Below the pieces are notes generated by a model. That model saw nothing but the letters and a program-made list of their open reading frames with translations. It had not been told where the DNA came from and did not search any database. A DNA stretch of 64,000 nt from Rhizobium sophorae (lineage in GTDB: Bacteria; Pseudomonadota; Alphaproteobacteria; Rhizobiales; Rhizobiaceae). A program made the position numbers and the translations under genes. This document shows positions 1 to 8,384 of the stretch, in pieces; position 1 is the first letter of the stretch, and every line of letters begins with the position of its first letter. The stretch lies in NCBI RefSeq assembly GCF_013087515.1, contig NZ_JABFCN010000023.1, positions 62,001 through 126,000 on the forward strand, written 5' to 3'.

Positions 1-63
1 CGCGAGGGCAACCAACACCTTGCTTCCACCACCGTCGATGCCGAGGATCAGCGCGTCGCTCAC
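1..63 (-). CDS. BadF/BadG-type sugar kinase, N-terminal fragment
   Basis: Only the first 21 residues are in the window; the gene continues past the left edge. They begin with a GTG codon at 63-61 and include ILGIDGGGSKVLVALA, the phosphate-1 loop typical of BadF/BadG/BcrA/BcrD ATPases such as N-acetylglucosamine or glucosamine kinases. The GTG overlaps the TGA of the DeoR gene (GTGA), which suggests translational coupling and one operon. A sugar kinase fits a DeoR regulator that senses a phosphosugar. The family call is good; the substrate cannot be told. Confidence 0.6.
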   Translation of the reverse strand, partial: MSDALILGIDGGGSKVLVALA

Positions 64-854
64 TCTTTCGCCCTCAGATCCGCGATTGTTGCGTCAACGC
101 CGAAGTTGACAAGCTCCTCGCGCCAATGCCGCGAAAGCCCGGAATCGGTAATGACTTTCGCGGTGTCCAGCGGCGCGACTTTGTAGGTCGCCGTGGTTCC
201 GAATTTCGAGGAATCGGCCAGGACGAAACGATTGGCGGACCGAGCCAGCATGCGCCGGTTGAGGCTCGCTTCCGCACTGTCCACGCTGTAGATCGCACCG
301 TCGGAGCTGATGGCGCTGGCGCCAAGAAAGAGCTGGTCGAACCATAATGTTTCCAGCATTGTCTCTGCCTGAGGTCCGACAAGCGACGCATTCTCGCTAC
401 GCAGCTGACCGCCGAGAAGCACCACTTCCAAATTCGGAATATTCAGGAATTCCTGCGCTACCGTCAGGCCGTTGGTGAATATCCTGAGCGGCATGGGGTT
501 GATGCGAACGAGGCGCGCAAGCTGCAGGACGGTGGTTCCCGCGTCGAGAAAGATTGCCGTACGCGGATGAAGCAGGTCGTAGGCCGCAGTGGCAATCGCC
601 CGTTTGGCCGATAGATGGCGCTTTTCGCGCTCCTGAAAGGCAACCTCAACCGATGATCCTTCGGCAATGCGTGCTCCACCATGCACGCGATCAATGGCGC
701 CCTCCTGCTCGAGGATCTGCAGGTCTCTGCGAACCGTGGCAAGCGATGCTCCGATCGCATCGGCAAGCGCCTGGATGGTCGAAAAGCCGTTCGCGTAGAG
801 GTGGCTGCGAATGGCGTCCAGCCGATCGACCTTCACTCCGACTGCCTGGCTCAA
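60..854 (-). CDS. DeoR/GlpR-family transcriptional regulator
   Basis: The protein is 264 aa, the usual DeoR size. An N-terminal helix-turn-helix lies at about residues 10-55 (ADAIGASLATVRRDLQILE), followed by the linker VHGGA and a ribose-5-phosphate-isomerase-like effector domain (FLDAGTTVLQLA, TNGLTVAQEF, LLGGQLR). The family usually represses sugar catabolism and is released by a phosphorylated sugar. I chose the TTG start at 854-852 because GGGAGG lies six bases upstream. The gene is translationally coupled to the kinase that follows, so it probably controls uptake genes beyond the left edge. Confidence 0.85.
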   Translation of the reverse strand: MSQAVGVKVDRLDAIRSHLYANGFSTIQALADAIGASLATVRRDLQILEQEGAIDRVHGGARIAEGSSVEVAFQEREKRHLSAKRAIATAAYDLLHPRTAIFLDAGTTVLQLARLVRINPMPLRIFTNGLTVAQEFLNIPNLEVVLLGGQLRSENASLVGPQAETMLETLWFDQLFLGASAISSDGAIYSVDSAEASLNRRMLARSANRFVLADSSKFGTTATYKVAPLDTAKVITDSGLSRHWREELVNFGVDATIADLRAKE

Positions 855-969
855 CGAAAACCTCCCTCACGATAGATCTCAATTTCGGTCACATTTTCAT
901 CTCAAATGATCAGTGTCAATCAATTTTATGACGTTTTGTGATTTATTTGATGGGGCCTGGACATGAAAA

Positions 970-997
970 AGACGCGCCGTGAATTCACGGCGCGTCT
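970..997 (-). terminator. Rho-independent terminator of melA
   Basis: This is a perfect 28-bp inverted repeat whose arm is AGACGCGCCGTGAA. Read on the minus strand it is followed by five T residues (complement of 965-969). It sits 57 bases past the melA stop and is the expected intrinsic terminator for that gene. Confidence 0.85.
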
Positions 998-1053
998 AAA
1001 ACGAATGAATTGCCATCCGCACCAGTGCTTGTGGCGGGCTTACCCGCGGGATC

Positions 1054-2370
1054 TCACTGATATCTCGGCAACAAATCGCCGTGCGCGTCGATCAGGTCGT
1101 CGACAAGGTTCCAGATTTGGTCTGGAGACAATTCCGCAGACGTGTGCGGATCGAGCAGAGCGGCCTGGTAGATGCGCTCTCGGTTTTTTGTAAGAGCCGC
1201 CTCGACCGTCAACTGCTGCACGGAAACGCTCAAGTTCATGACGGCGGAAAGCTGAGAGGGGATCCGACCGACTCGGACCGGTTGAATTCCGTTTCTGTCG
1301 ACATGGCAAGGCACTTCCACGATACATTCATCGGGCAGATTCTCGATTAGGCCGTTGTTTGGGACATTGCCGTATATCAGCGCCGGATTGCCAGTCACCG
1401 CGGCATGAATGATGCCGGCCGCGTATTCGTTGCTGCGGCACACCTCGATCGGCTTGTCGCCTTCCAGTTCCTTGCGCAGGGCATGCCACTCTTTGATCTG
1501 CACTTCGCAGCGCCGGATGTATTCGTCCAACGGGATATTGAGCTGATCGATGAGATCCCCCCGTCCCTCCTTGATGTACCAGGAGGTATACTCGGAGAAA
1601 TGCTCGCTGGATTCGGTGACAAAGTGGCCGAGTCGTCTGAGCACATCGAACCGCACCCGATCGTCCGGCGGAACGCGGCCATCGGCGGCGAGCGCGTTCA
1701 GTCTCGGATAAAGGTCTTCCCGCCGTCCGTCGCTATGAACTTTCTCAAATTTCAGGAAGAAGGCGACGTGATTGATCCCGGCCGAAACGTAGTTCACGTC
1801 GGCAATGTCCTCGCCGAGGCATTGCGCGAGATGCCCGGCTGTGTGCTGCACACTATGACACAAGCCGACGGTGCGGATTTCCGGGGCCAGATCCTTGATC
1901 GCCCAGCAGTTGATGGCCATCGGATTGACGTACTGCATCAGAAGAGCCTGCGGACAAACCTCCTGCATGTCTCCGCAGATCCCCTCAAGGACTGGTATCG
2001 TCCGCAAGCCGCGGAAAATGCCGCCGATGCCAAGGGTGTCGGCGATCGTCTGACGCAAACCGTATTTCTTCGGAATGTCGAAGTCCGTGACGGTCGCCGG
2101 TTTGTAGCCACCGACCTGCATCATGAGGATCACGAAATCAGAACCGCGCAGTGCTTCCCGCCGGTCGAGTGTGGCGTCGATCCTGACGTTTGAAAGCTTA
2201 AGCGACTCGCAGATCCGGCGAGCGACGATCTCTGACGTCTTCAATCGCTCTGGATCGATATCGAAGAGGCTGATGACGTAGTCGCCGCCTCTCTGTGAGG
2301 ACAGGACATCTCCCAGAATGTTCTGTGCAAAAACGGTGCTACCAGCGCCTACCAGGCAAATCTTCGGCAT
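1054..2370 (-). CDS. melA: Alpha-galactosidase, glycoside hydrolase family 4
   Basis: The product is 438 aa and matches E. coli MelA closely along its whole length. It has the NAD-binding loop VGAGSTVFAQNILGDV at the N terminus, NPMAINCWA, the metal-binding CHSV motif (Cys171, His172), AGINH with a second metal-ligand His201, FVTESSEHF, and a C terminus close to LVDDLIAAHGD. GH4 enzymes cleave alpha-galactosides such as melibiose and raffinose by an NAD- and Mn-dependent redox elimination in the cytoplasm. The ATG at 2370 has GGGGAG six bases upstream. It is divergent from a MelR-like activator. There is no MelB permease beside it, so the sugar must enter through a transporter coded elsewhere. 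Confidence 0.9.
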   Translation of the reverse strand: MPKICLVGAGSTVFAQNILGDVLSSQRGGDYVISLFDIDPERLKTSEIVARRICESLKLSNVRIDATLDRREALRGSDFVILMMQVGGYKPATVTDFDIPKKYGLRQTIADTLGIGGIFRGLRTIPVLEGICGDMQEVCPQALLMQYVNPMAINCWAIKDLAPEIRTVGLCHSVQHTAGHLAQCLGEDIADVNYVSAGINHVAFFLKFEKVHSDGRREDLYPRLNALAADGRVPPDDRVRFDVLRRLGHFVTESSEHFSEYTSWYIKEGRGDLIDQLNIPLDEYIRRCEVQIKEWHALRKELEGDKPIEVCRSNEYAAGIIHAAVTGNPALIYGNVPNNGLIENLPDECIVEVPCHVDRNGIQPVRVGRIPSQLSAVMNLSVSVQQLTVEAALTKNRERIYQAALLDPHTSAELSPDQIWNLVDDLIDAHGDLLPRYQ

Positions 2371-2443
2371 TGCAATCTCCCCATCGGTTGTGATTGCTTA
2401 TTGCTCCTTCTAGATCAGAATTTCTTCCTGACATCGGCCTATT

Positions 2444-2455
2444 AATTCCGGAATT
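2444..2455. promoter_or_regulatory. Palindrome AATTCCGGAATT upstream of melR-like gene
   Basis: A perfect 12-bp palindrome ends 14 bases before the melR-like ATG, in the 99-base region shared with divergent melA. The position suits an operator, but no second copy is evident and AraC proteins more often use direct repeats. Confidence 0.3.
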
Positions 2456-2469
2456 CGAGTCTCAGCCAC

Positions 2470-3336
2470 ATGAAACATCCCCAAAGCCGCGGCGAATGGA
2501 TTGGATCCCGAGGGGAGTTCTTGATCGAGCGTCACATCGCTGACGCGATGGCCGCACCGCATTGGCATGACCACGTAGAAATAAACCTGCTCATGGCAGG
2601 CCAGATGACCTACCTTTTTAATGGAAGGCAGGAACAGGTGGAGGCCGGCCGCCTGGTTTTATTCTGGGCGGCAATTCCCCATCAGACGATCGCTGTTAGC
2701 CAAAATGCGCCGCTGGTATGCCTCTATCTTCCCCTTATAGATTTTCTGGGTCTGCCGGTGGACAGGAAAGCAAGGCAGTCGATCATGCAAGGGAGATTTC
2801 TGGCGCAGGCAAGTCAGGAAACGATGGACGCGTTGACCCTCCCACGATGGGAAAAGGAATGGCAGTGCGGCAGTGCGGCAAGACGGAGATTGGTCGTGGA
2901 GGAAGTACGACTGCGAATACGACGTCTGATCCTGGACAATGCTGAAAGCGACAATTCGCCAACCCATGTCTCTCCGACATCGTTGGCCGGCCAGGCGGTG
3001 CGACACGTCGAGTTGCTGATCGACCTCATCAATTCCGGCTACGCAGATCCGGTAAGCGTAGCCGATCTCGCAAAACTCGCGGGCATGCATCCAAGCACCG
3101 CCAACAGCGCTTTCCGAAAGGTTTTGGGAATATCAGTCAACGAATACCTGACTCGACATCGGATTGCCCGGGCGATGCAGCTGCTGACGGACACGGACGA
3201 TCCGATCCTCCAGATCGGTTTTGACTGTGGGTTTGGTTCCAGCAGTCGCTTCTACGAGATTTTCAAGGAGCGAACGGGTACGACCCCCCGTCATTTCCGG
3301 GAAAGGGTGAGCTCCAAGAACACTCCAGTGCCCTGA
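2470..3336 (+). CDS. melR: MelR-like AraC-family activator
   Basis: The protein is 288 aa. The N-terminal cupin half (residues about 25-110) contains PHWHDHVEINLLMAG and FWAAIPHQ, which parallel E. coli MelR. The C-terminal half carries two AraC helix-turn-helix units (VADLAKLAGMHPSTANSAFRK, then ILQIGFDCGFGSSSRFYEIFK). MelR activates melibiose genes when it binds the sugar. Divergence from melA 99 bases away supports the same job here. The assignment as MelR rests on resemblance and position; the family itself is certain. Confidence 0.75.
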   Translation: MKHPQSRGEWIGSRGEFLIERHIADAMAAPHWHDHVEINLLMAGQMTYLFNGRQEQVEAGRLVLFWAAIPHQTIAVSQNAPLVCLYLPLIDFLGLPVDRKARQSIMQGRFLAQASQETMDALTLPRWEKEWQCGSAARRRLVVEEVRLRIRRLILDNAESDNSPTHVSPTSLAGQAVRHVELLIDLINSGYADPVSVADLAKLAGMHPSTANSAFRKVLGISVNEYLTRHRIARAMQLLTDTDDPILQIGFDCGFGSSSRFYEIFKERTGTTPRHFRERVSSKNTPVP

Positions 3337-3379
3337 TGAGATTCCAACCGACGAGGTCGTGATGGCTCTGGGTGCCTAC

Positions 3380-3589
3380 CTATTTCGGCTCACTACCTGA
3401 GCAGACGAGTGCGGCGTGCGCTTCGACCTCACGCGGATCCAGCGTCGCCGTTTGGTCCCGGCGATAGATCTCGGCGGAAATCACCGTCAGGCATCGATCA
3501 AAATCGGAGGGACGGATGAGGATCGCGCCACCAACGATGATCGCGGAAAGCAAGATCGCGCCTGCCAGCAGAATATCACTTCTGACCAT
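3380..3589 (-). CDS. Small single-pass membrane protein, unknown
   Basis: The 69-aa product has one hydrophobic segment at residues about 5-27 (ILLAGAILLSAIIVGGAILI) followed by a soluble tail with two cysteines (DRCLTVI, AALVCSGSE). The ATG at 3589 has AGGGAA upstream. I do not recognise it. It lies 27 bases past the end of the HD-GYP gene on the opposite side from that gene's start, so it could share the transcript. The function is unknown. Confidence 0.45.
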   Translation of the reverse strand: MVRSDILLAGAILLSAIIVGGAILIRPSDFDRCLTVISAEIYRRDQTATLDPREVEAHAALVCSGSEPK

Positions 3590-3616
3590 GTTCCCTAGCG
3601 CGACCGTCGCACGGCT

Positions 3617-4576
3617 TTAGTGGAGCGTGCCGCTGATCACCATTTTTGACACGAATGCGGAAAGAAGCTGGCTATCGAAATGGCCCGGCGAATTCATCAT
3701 CATGTTGATCGCCTCTGCTTGCGAGAAGGCGCGCTTATACGGCCTGATCGTGGTCAGCGCCTCGTAGACGTCACAAATCGCCGCAAGCCGGGCGACGTAA
3801 GGGATCTTCTTTCCGGCGAGCCGATCAGGATAGCCGGAGCCATCGAACTTTTCGTGGTGGTAGCGACAAATGTCGAGCACCGGCTTCGGAACGTGCGCGA
3901 CATGAGAAACCAGCTCATATCCCCGCTGAGGATGCCCGCGGACAAGATCCATTTCCTCGGCCGTCAGCTTACCGGGTTTCGTCAAAATTTCGTCCGGGAG
4001 CGCCATTTTTCCAAGATCGTGAACCAGTCCACCCAGTCCCAATACCCGCACATCCTCTTCTCCATGACCGAGGCTGCGCCCTAGGGTGATCATCAGCGCG
4101 CTTACCGCCAGCGAGTGGAGGAACGTCAGCTCATCTTTTTCCTTCAGCTTTGCGACTGCGATCAGCGCTCCGGCGTTGTCGAAGGCTGCCGACATGATCC
4201 GCTCCACAGCTGCGCTTGCCGCATCGCTGGCGAAAGAGGCTTTGATCCTGGCGTGGGCAAGCATTTGACGGATCTGCGGTCTTGTATCCTCGACGCATTC
4301 CCTCGCCTGTTTGATATCCTTTGCCGAAAACACGGCACGAAGCTGGGCGTCAAACGCAGCCCGGTCGATGTCCTGTGCCCCGCCCGGATCGACATCCGCG
4401 CCTTTTCGGACGTCGATAACGACCGTCATCAGGCGGTTTGCCATCAAACTCTCGACCTGACCGGCGGCCGAGATCAGGAACGGCTTGAACCGGCGTGTCC
4501 TGTCTTCCCCCTCGATTTCGACGTCCTCGACATACATTCCTACCCGCAATTGGCTGACATGTATTCGTTTTCGCAT
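3617..4576 (-). CDS. HD-GYP domain cyclic-di-GMP phosphodiesterase
   Basis: With the ATG at 4576 the protein is 319 aa. It starts with a DUF3391-type region (MRKRIHVSQLRVGMYVEDV) and continues with an HD-GYP domain: HSLAVSA, VHDLGK (HD at 186-187), RGHPQRGYE, RYHHEKFDGSGYP (GYP at 248-250). All metal-binding and signature residues are present, so it should hydrolyse c-di-GMP. A TTG at 4609 would add 11 residues, but the family normally starts at MRKRI, so I prefer the ATG. It follows a GGDEF-EAL gene by 83 bases on the same strand, so the two are likely co-transcribed. Confidence 0.85.
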   Translation of the reverse strand: MRKRIHVSQLRVGMYVEDVEIEGEDRTRRFKPFLISAAGQVESLMANRLMTVVIDVRKGADVDPGGAQDIDRAAFDAQLRAVFSAKDIKQARECVEDTRPQIRQMLAHARIKASFASDAASAAVERIMSAAFDNAGALIAVAKLKEKDELTFLHSLAVSALMITLGRSLGHGEEDVRVLGLGGLVHDLGKMALPDEILTKPGKLTAEEMDLVRGHPQRGYELVSHVAHVPKPVLDICRYHHEKFDGSGYPDRLAGKKIPYVARLAAICDVYEALTTIRPYKRAFSQAEAINMMMNSPGHFDSQLLSAFVSKMVISGTLH

Positions 4577-4659
4577 CTCTGATCCGTTCAAAATGATCTT
4601 GGTACTCAAGCGTTGTCTCAGGTATCCGGGGCTGGCCCGAGCGCGAAAACTCGCTCAAG

Positions 4660-6474
4660 CTATAGGGCTCCGGCACGGGTCTTGTCTTGGTCGAGCCGTT
4701 GTCCATGCTGCTCTAAAATGGCCGCGGCAACCGTTCGATCGACTGCTTTCGAAAACAGATAGCCCTGTCCGAGCTTGCAGCCGAGCTGGCTCAATTGAAC
4801 AGCTTGGGGTTCTGTTTCAATCCCTTCTGCGACGACCCGGATTCCCAGCTTGTGAGCTATTCCGATCAGGCCCTCAACGATGAAGGTCCCAGCGTCGCCC
4901 GGCACCATGCGGTCGATGAAGGACTTGTCGATCTTGATGATGTCGACCGGCACCGTCAGCAGGTGGGTCAAAGACGCGTAGCCCGTGCCAAAGTCGTCGA
5001 GGGCAACCCGCAAGCCCTTGGACCGAAGAGCCTTTATCTCGTCCGCTACGACATAGTCCCGTTGTCCGAGATAAACCGATTCCGTCACTTCGAGGATGAT
5101 GTGCTTGAGAGGAACCTCCGCGTCCCCGAAAATTCGGCACAGCCTGTCTTGCAGATTACCGCCACGAAAATCTGCGGCGGACAGATTGATGCCGACATGC
5201 CGGAGAGGAAGGCCTCGGGCGAGCCAGCTGCGGATGTCTCTCGCAACTCTAATCAACATCCGTTGCGTCAGCTCAGCAGCGATATGCGCGTCTTTTGTCG
5301 CCTCATGGAAATGCGCTGCGGCTATGATTTCGCCTGAAGGCGTGGTCATTCGACACAAAGCTTCGAAACCGACAATTTCCCGCGTATCCAGGCGCAAGAT
5401 CGGTTGGTAATGCGCGTCGATTCGATCGTCTTCCAGGGCGACACCCACGTCCCGAACCGCCCTGAAGCGTCTAGTCAGGGCGGTGCCCAGGCCGGGATAG
5501 TGTTGCACGTACCGGCCGCGGTTGTGTTCCTTCGCATGATAGAGCGCCACATCGGCGTTCTGGCGGGTCTGGTCAGGGTTTGTTTCCGTCTCCGCCAACG
5601 CACCGCCAATCGTCGCGGCGGGAAAGACAACATGACCGTCGCATGTTGAAGGAGAGGACAGTGCTTTGAAGATGTCGGTTGCCCTCGCATTCAGATCAAG
5701 GTCTTTGTCGTCCGACACAATGACAGCAAACTCATCTCCACCGAGCCTAAAGGTGTTTTTGGCGCCTGCTGTCGCGGAGATCCGGTCTGCGACCACTTGA
5801 ATCAATGCGTCGCCGGCTGCGTGCCCGAACGTGTCGTTCACGAGTTTCAAATTGTCGATATCAACAAGCAAGAGGCCCCAGGCGCGCCCGGATCGAGGCA
5901 GATCTTCGGCGAGAAGCTGGTTGAAACGAGCGCGATTCGACAGTCCCGTCATAGCGTCGCTGTATGTCAGCCGCTGACGTTCCATCACCCGTTCTTCGCG
6001 ATCGATGGCGATTGTACAGAGATGGACACAAGCCTCGACGAGGTCCCGTTCGACGGCCTTCGGACCGCCCTGGTCTCGATAGTAGAAGGCGAAGGTGCCG
6101 ATCACCCGCTCGCCGCTCTTGATCGGGCTGGACCAGCAAGCCCGTAACCCCAACGGAAGAACCAGGGACTTGAAGTCCTGCCAACGAGGATCGGTCTCGA
6201 TATCGGTGACAACGACCGCTTCTGCGAAATAGGCAGCAGCGCCACAGGAGCCCGCAAGAGGTCCGGCTTCAAGATTGTCGACAGCCGCTGAATAGTCAGG
6301 CGGAAGGGAGGGTCCAGCAAGTGTGTGAAGACGGCTCCCGTCGAACGTCAGCACCGAAGCGATGATCCCAGGAACGGCGGCCTCAACCCGGAGGCAAAGT
6401 TGCTCGATCGTTGCTGCCAACGGTTCCCCTTTGGCAATCATTTCCAGAATGGCATTCTGCAACTCAAGGATCAT
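4660..6474 (-). CDS. GAF-GGDEF-EAL cyclic-di-GMP turnover protein
   Basis: The protein is 604 aa with an N-terminal GAF sensor (about 1-160), a GGDEF domain (about 170-335) and an EAL domain (about 345-590). The GGDEF motif is intact (RLGGDEFA, 245-249). The EAL motif (371-373) and its catalytic set (NLSAADF, EVTES, DDFGTGYASL, KIDKSF, AEGIET) are also intact, so both synthesis and breakdown are possible. There is no membrane segment, so it acts in the cytoplasm. The ATG at 6474 has GGAAG eight bases upstream. A HD-GYP enzyme lies downstream, making a compact c-di-GMP pair. The signal bound by the GAF domain is unknown. Confidence 0.88.
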   Translation of the reverse strand: MILELQNAILEMIAKGEPLAATIEQLCLRVEAAVPGIIASVLTFDGSRLHTLAGPSLPPDYSAAVDNLEAGPLAGSCGAAAYFAEAVVVTDIETDPRWQDFKSLVLPLGLRACWSSPIKSGERVIGTFAFYYRDQGGPKAVERDLVEACVHLCTIAIDREERVMERQRLTYSDAMTGLSNRARFNQLLAEDLPRSGRAWGLLLVDIDNLKLVNDTFGHAAGDALIQVVADRISATAGAKNTFRLGGDEFAVIVSDDKDLDLNARATDIFKALSSPSTCDGHVVFPAATIGGALAETETNPDQTRQNADVALYHAKEHNRGRYVQHYPGLGTALTRRFRAVRDVGVALEDDRIDAHYQPILRLDTREIVGFEALCRMTTPSGEIIAAAHFHEATKDAHIAAELTQRMLIRVARDIRSWLARGLPLRHVGINLSAADFRGGNLQDRLCRIFGDAEVPLKHIILEVTESVYLGQRDYVVADEIKALRSKGLRVALDDFGTGYASLTHLLTVPVDIIKIDKSFIDRMVPGDAGTFIVEGLIGIAHKLGIRVVAEGIETEPQAVQLSQLGCKLGQGYLFSKAVDRTVAAAILEQHGQRLDQDKTRAGAL

Positions 6475-6858
6475 GACGTCACTTCCCGGAAGGAGACCCT
6501 CCGTACCAAACCGACTTTCAAATCAGGTTACGCCGTTGATTAGATTTTGATCGAATGAACGCACTCGCGAGCCATCAGCGACCGAGCCCCCAAGCGGGGT
6601 TAAAGGGTCCAGACCCGAGGCCGGGTCGATCGGCTCACGCAGACCTTGAATAATCGATTGTGGGACTCATCTCCTTTTGCTCGTGGAGCAGACGTTCCGG
6701 GCTGTGAATGGGTGTGATGCCCGGATGGCGCATGCCCGGCGCATAATCGCCTCTGGTTGGTTGGCGGGCTTGGTGCCCTGTTCCACGATGCCATGCCGTT
6801 TGAGGCAGACGTCCTCGACCGTCGGCTTGCTTCATTCAGATGTCACGGAGAGCAGAAC
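6475..6858. other. Non-coding gap with no clear element
   Basis: This gap of 384 bases must hold the promoters of the GGDEF-EAL gene (leftward) and of the small ABM-like gene (rightward). The only structure I see is a short stem GACCCG/CGGGTC at 6612-6627. No open frame here looks real. Confidence 0.4.
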
Positions 6859-7182
6859 ATGACGAAAGTTCCAACTATCGCCCGTATCTGGCGCGGTCGC
6901 ACGAAGCCGGAATTTGCCGATGAATACGAAGCTTACAATCGCGCTGAGGGAGTTCCGCCACTGCTAAAGACGGCACTCGGCGTCCAATTGCTGCGCGAAG
7001 ATCGAAAGGATGAAACATGGTTCACAACGATCTCCTACTGGGCCGACATGCAATCGATGACGGCGTTTACGAAAGGTGATCCGGAGCAGGTTCATCATCT
7101 GGCGCGAGATGCCGAACTGCTGTGCGAACTTCCGGAGCGTATCCAGATACACAAGATCGTGGTCCCTCCAAATCTGCGTTGA
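6859..7182 (+). CDS. Small ABM-like dimeric alpha/beta-barrel protein
   Basis: The 107-aa product resembles antibiotic-biosynthesis-monooxygenase (ABM) fold proteins in length and pattern (ARIWRGRTKPEFADEYEAYN, then TISYWADMQSMTAF). I place the start at ATG 6859, with a purine-rich CGGAGAG upstream, rather than at an in-frame codon at 6757, because the extra 34 residues do not look like the family. It stands alone between the c-di-GMP genes and the LacI operon. The biochemical role is unknown. Confidence 0.5.
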   Translation: MTKVPTIARIWRGRTKPEFADEYEAYNRAEGVPPLLKTALGVQLLREDRKDETWFTTISYWADMQSMTAFTKGDPEQVHHLARDAELLCELPERIQIHKIVVPPNLR

Positions 7183-7259
7183 GCGTTGTTAGCTGCCTTC
7201 CTACAGGTCCCGCGTTTTTTGCCAGCCAGAGATAAATCGTAGGATTCCCGTGGCTTTCA

Positions 7260-7300
7260 TCAAGCCAAAACGTTTTGGCTTGACTCCCAAAACGTTTTGG
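7260..7300. promoter_or_regulatory. Tandem LacI-type operators
   Basis: There are two copies of the 14-bp palindrome CCAAAACGTTTTGG, with central CG as in LacI/PurR-family operators. The first (7260-7283) is embedded in a perfect 24-bp palindrome; the second is at 7287-7300. Their centres are 22 bp apart, about two helical turns, so two dimers would sit on the same face. They end 31 bases before the LacI start codon, which points to autorepression and control of the whole operon. Confidence 0.85.
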
Positions 7301-7331
7301 AGAATCTTTTCGCACTTCGGGAGGAAGGATC

Positions 7332-8342
7332 TTGGCCAATCTCAAACAACTCGCGCAATCGCTGGGACTGTCGATCACCACGGTGTCACGTGCGCTCGAC
7401 GGTTATGCCGATGTATCGGCTGCCACGCGCGAGCGGGTTCGCGAGGCCGCTGACAAGGTTGGCTACCGGCCGAATGCTTCGGCCCGCCGCCTCCGCAGGC
7501 AACGCGCTGAGCTCGTTGCCGTCACGCTGCCGAGCGATCCTGGCCATATCGGCCCTCCGCATTTCCTCGATATGTTGTCCGGCTGTGCCGAACATCTTGC
7601 TGCTGCCGGCCTCAATCTGGTGATTGCGCCCGTGCCGCGCGGCGAGAGCGAACTCAACATCTGCCGCCGCTTCGTCGATGGCCGGCGCGTCGACGCCATG
7701 CTTCTCGTCCGCACCAAGCGGAAGGACGAGCGCGTCGAATTCCTGCAGTCGCGTGGCATTCCCTTCGTTACCAACGGCCGCACCGAAAGCCTGCTGCCGC
7801 ATCCCTTTATCGACGGTGACGGCTTTGCCGGCTTCCGGGCCGCGACGCTGCGTTTCCATGCCGCCGGCCACCGTCGTATCGGCCATATCGCCGGCCCGCA
7901 GGAATATTATTTCGCACATGACCGCTGCCGTGGCTGGCGGGCGGCAATGGAGGAATGCGGCCTTGCGCCCGACCTCTGCGCCGAAGGCGCGCCGTTGGAA
8001 CAGGGCGGTTATCTCGCAGCACTCGAACTTCTGCGCCAACCGTCGCGCCCGACCGCACTCGTCTGCGCCACCGACGAAATGGCGATCGGGGCACTCCGGG
8101 CACTGCGCGAGGTCGATGGCGGCAGCCAGATCAGCATTGTCGGCCATGACGATCTGCCGATGGGCGCCTTCACCAGCCCGCCGCTCTCGACCATGCGCAT
8201 GACCGGCGAACACCTCGGCGCGAGCTTCGCCTCGCTGCTGCTGCGCGCCATTGCCGGCGAACCCGCCGAAGAACTCCAGGAGCTTCACGCGATCGAATTC
8301 GTCGATCGCGACAGCCATCGCCGTCCCCTGAAGGCGGCATAG
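7332..8342 (+). CDS. LacI-family repressor of the sugar/solute operon
   Basis: The 336-aa protein has the LacI helix-turn-helix at the N terminus (LKQLAQSLGLSITTVSRALDGY), the hinge helix region (YRPNASARRLR) and a periplasmic-binding-like effector domain. Start codon is TTG at 7332, preceded by GGGAGGAAGG. It heads an operon with the ABC transporter and hydrolase downstream; the binding-protein gene starts 42 bases after its stop. Tandem operators lie just upstream. The effector is presumably the imported glycoside or its breakdown product. Confidence 0.88.
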   Translation: MANLKQLAQSLGLSITTVSRALDGYADVSAATRERVREAADKVGYRPNASARRLRRQRAELVAVTLPSDPGHIGPPHFLDMLSGCAEHLAAAGLNLVIAPVPRGESELNICRRFVDGRRVDAMLLVRTKRKDERVEFLQSRGIPFVTNGRTESLLPHPFIDGDGFAGFRAATLRFHAAGHRRIGHIAGPQEYYFAHDRCRGWRAAMEECGLAPDLCAEGAPLEQGGYLAALELLRQPSRPTALVCATDEMAIGALRALREVDGGSQISIVGHDDLPMGAFTSPPLSTMRMTGEHLGASFASLLLRAIAGEPAEELQELHAIEFVDRDSHRRPLKAA

Positions 8343-8384
8343 ACAGCAGTGCATCTCAAACAAAGAACAATGAAGGAGGAGAAG

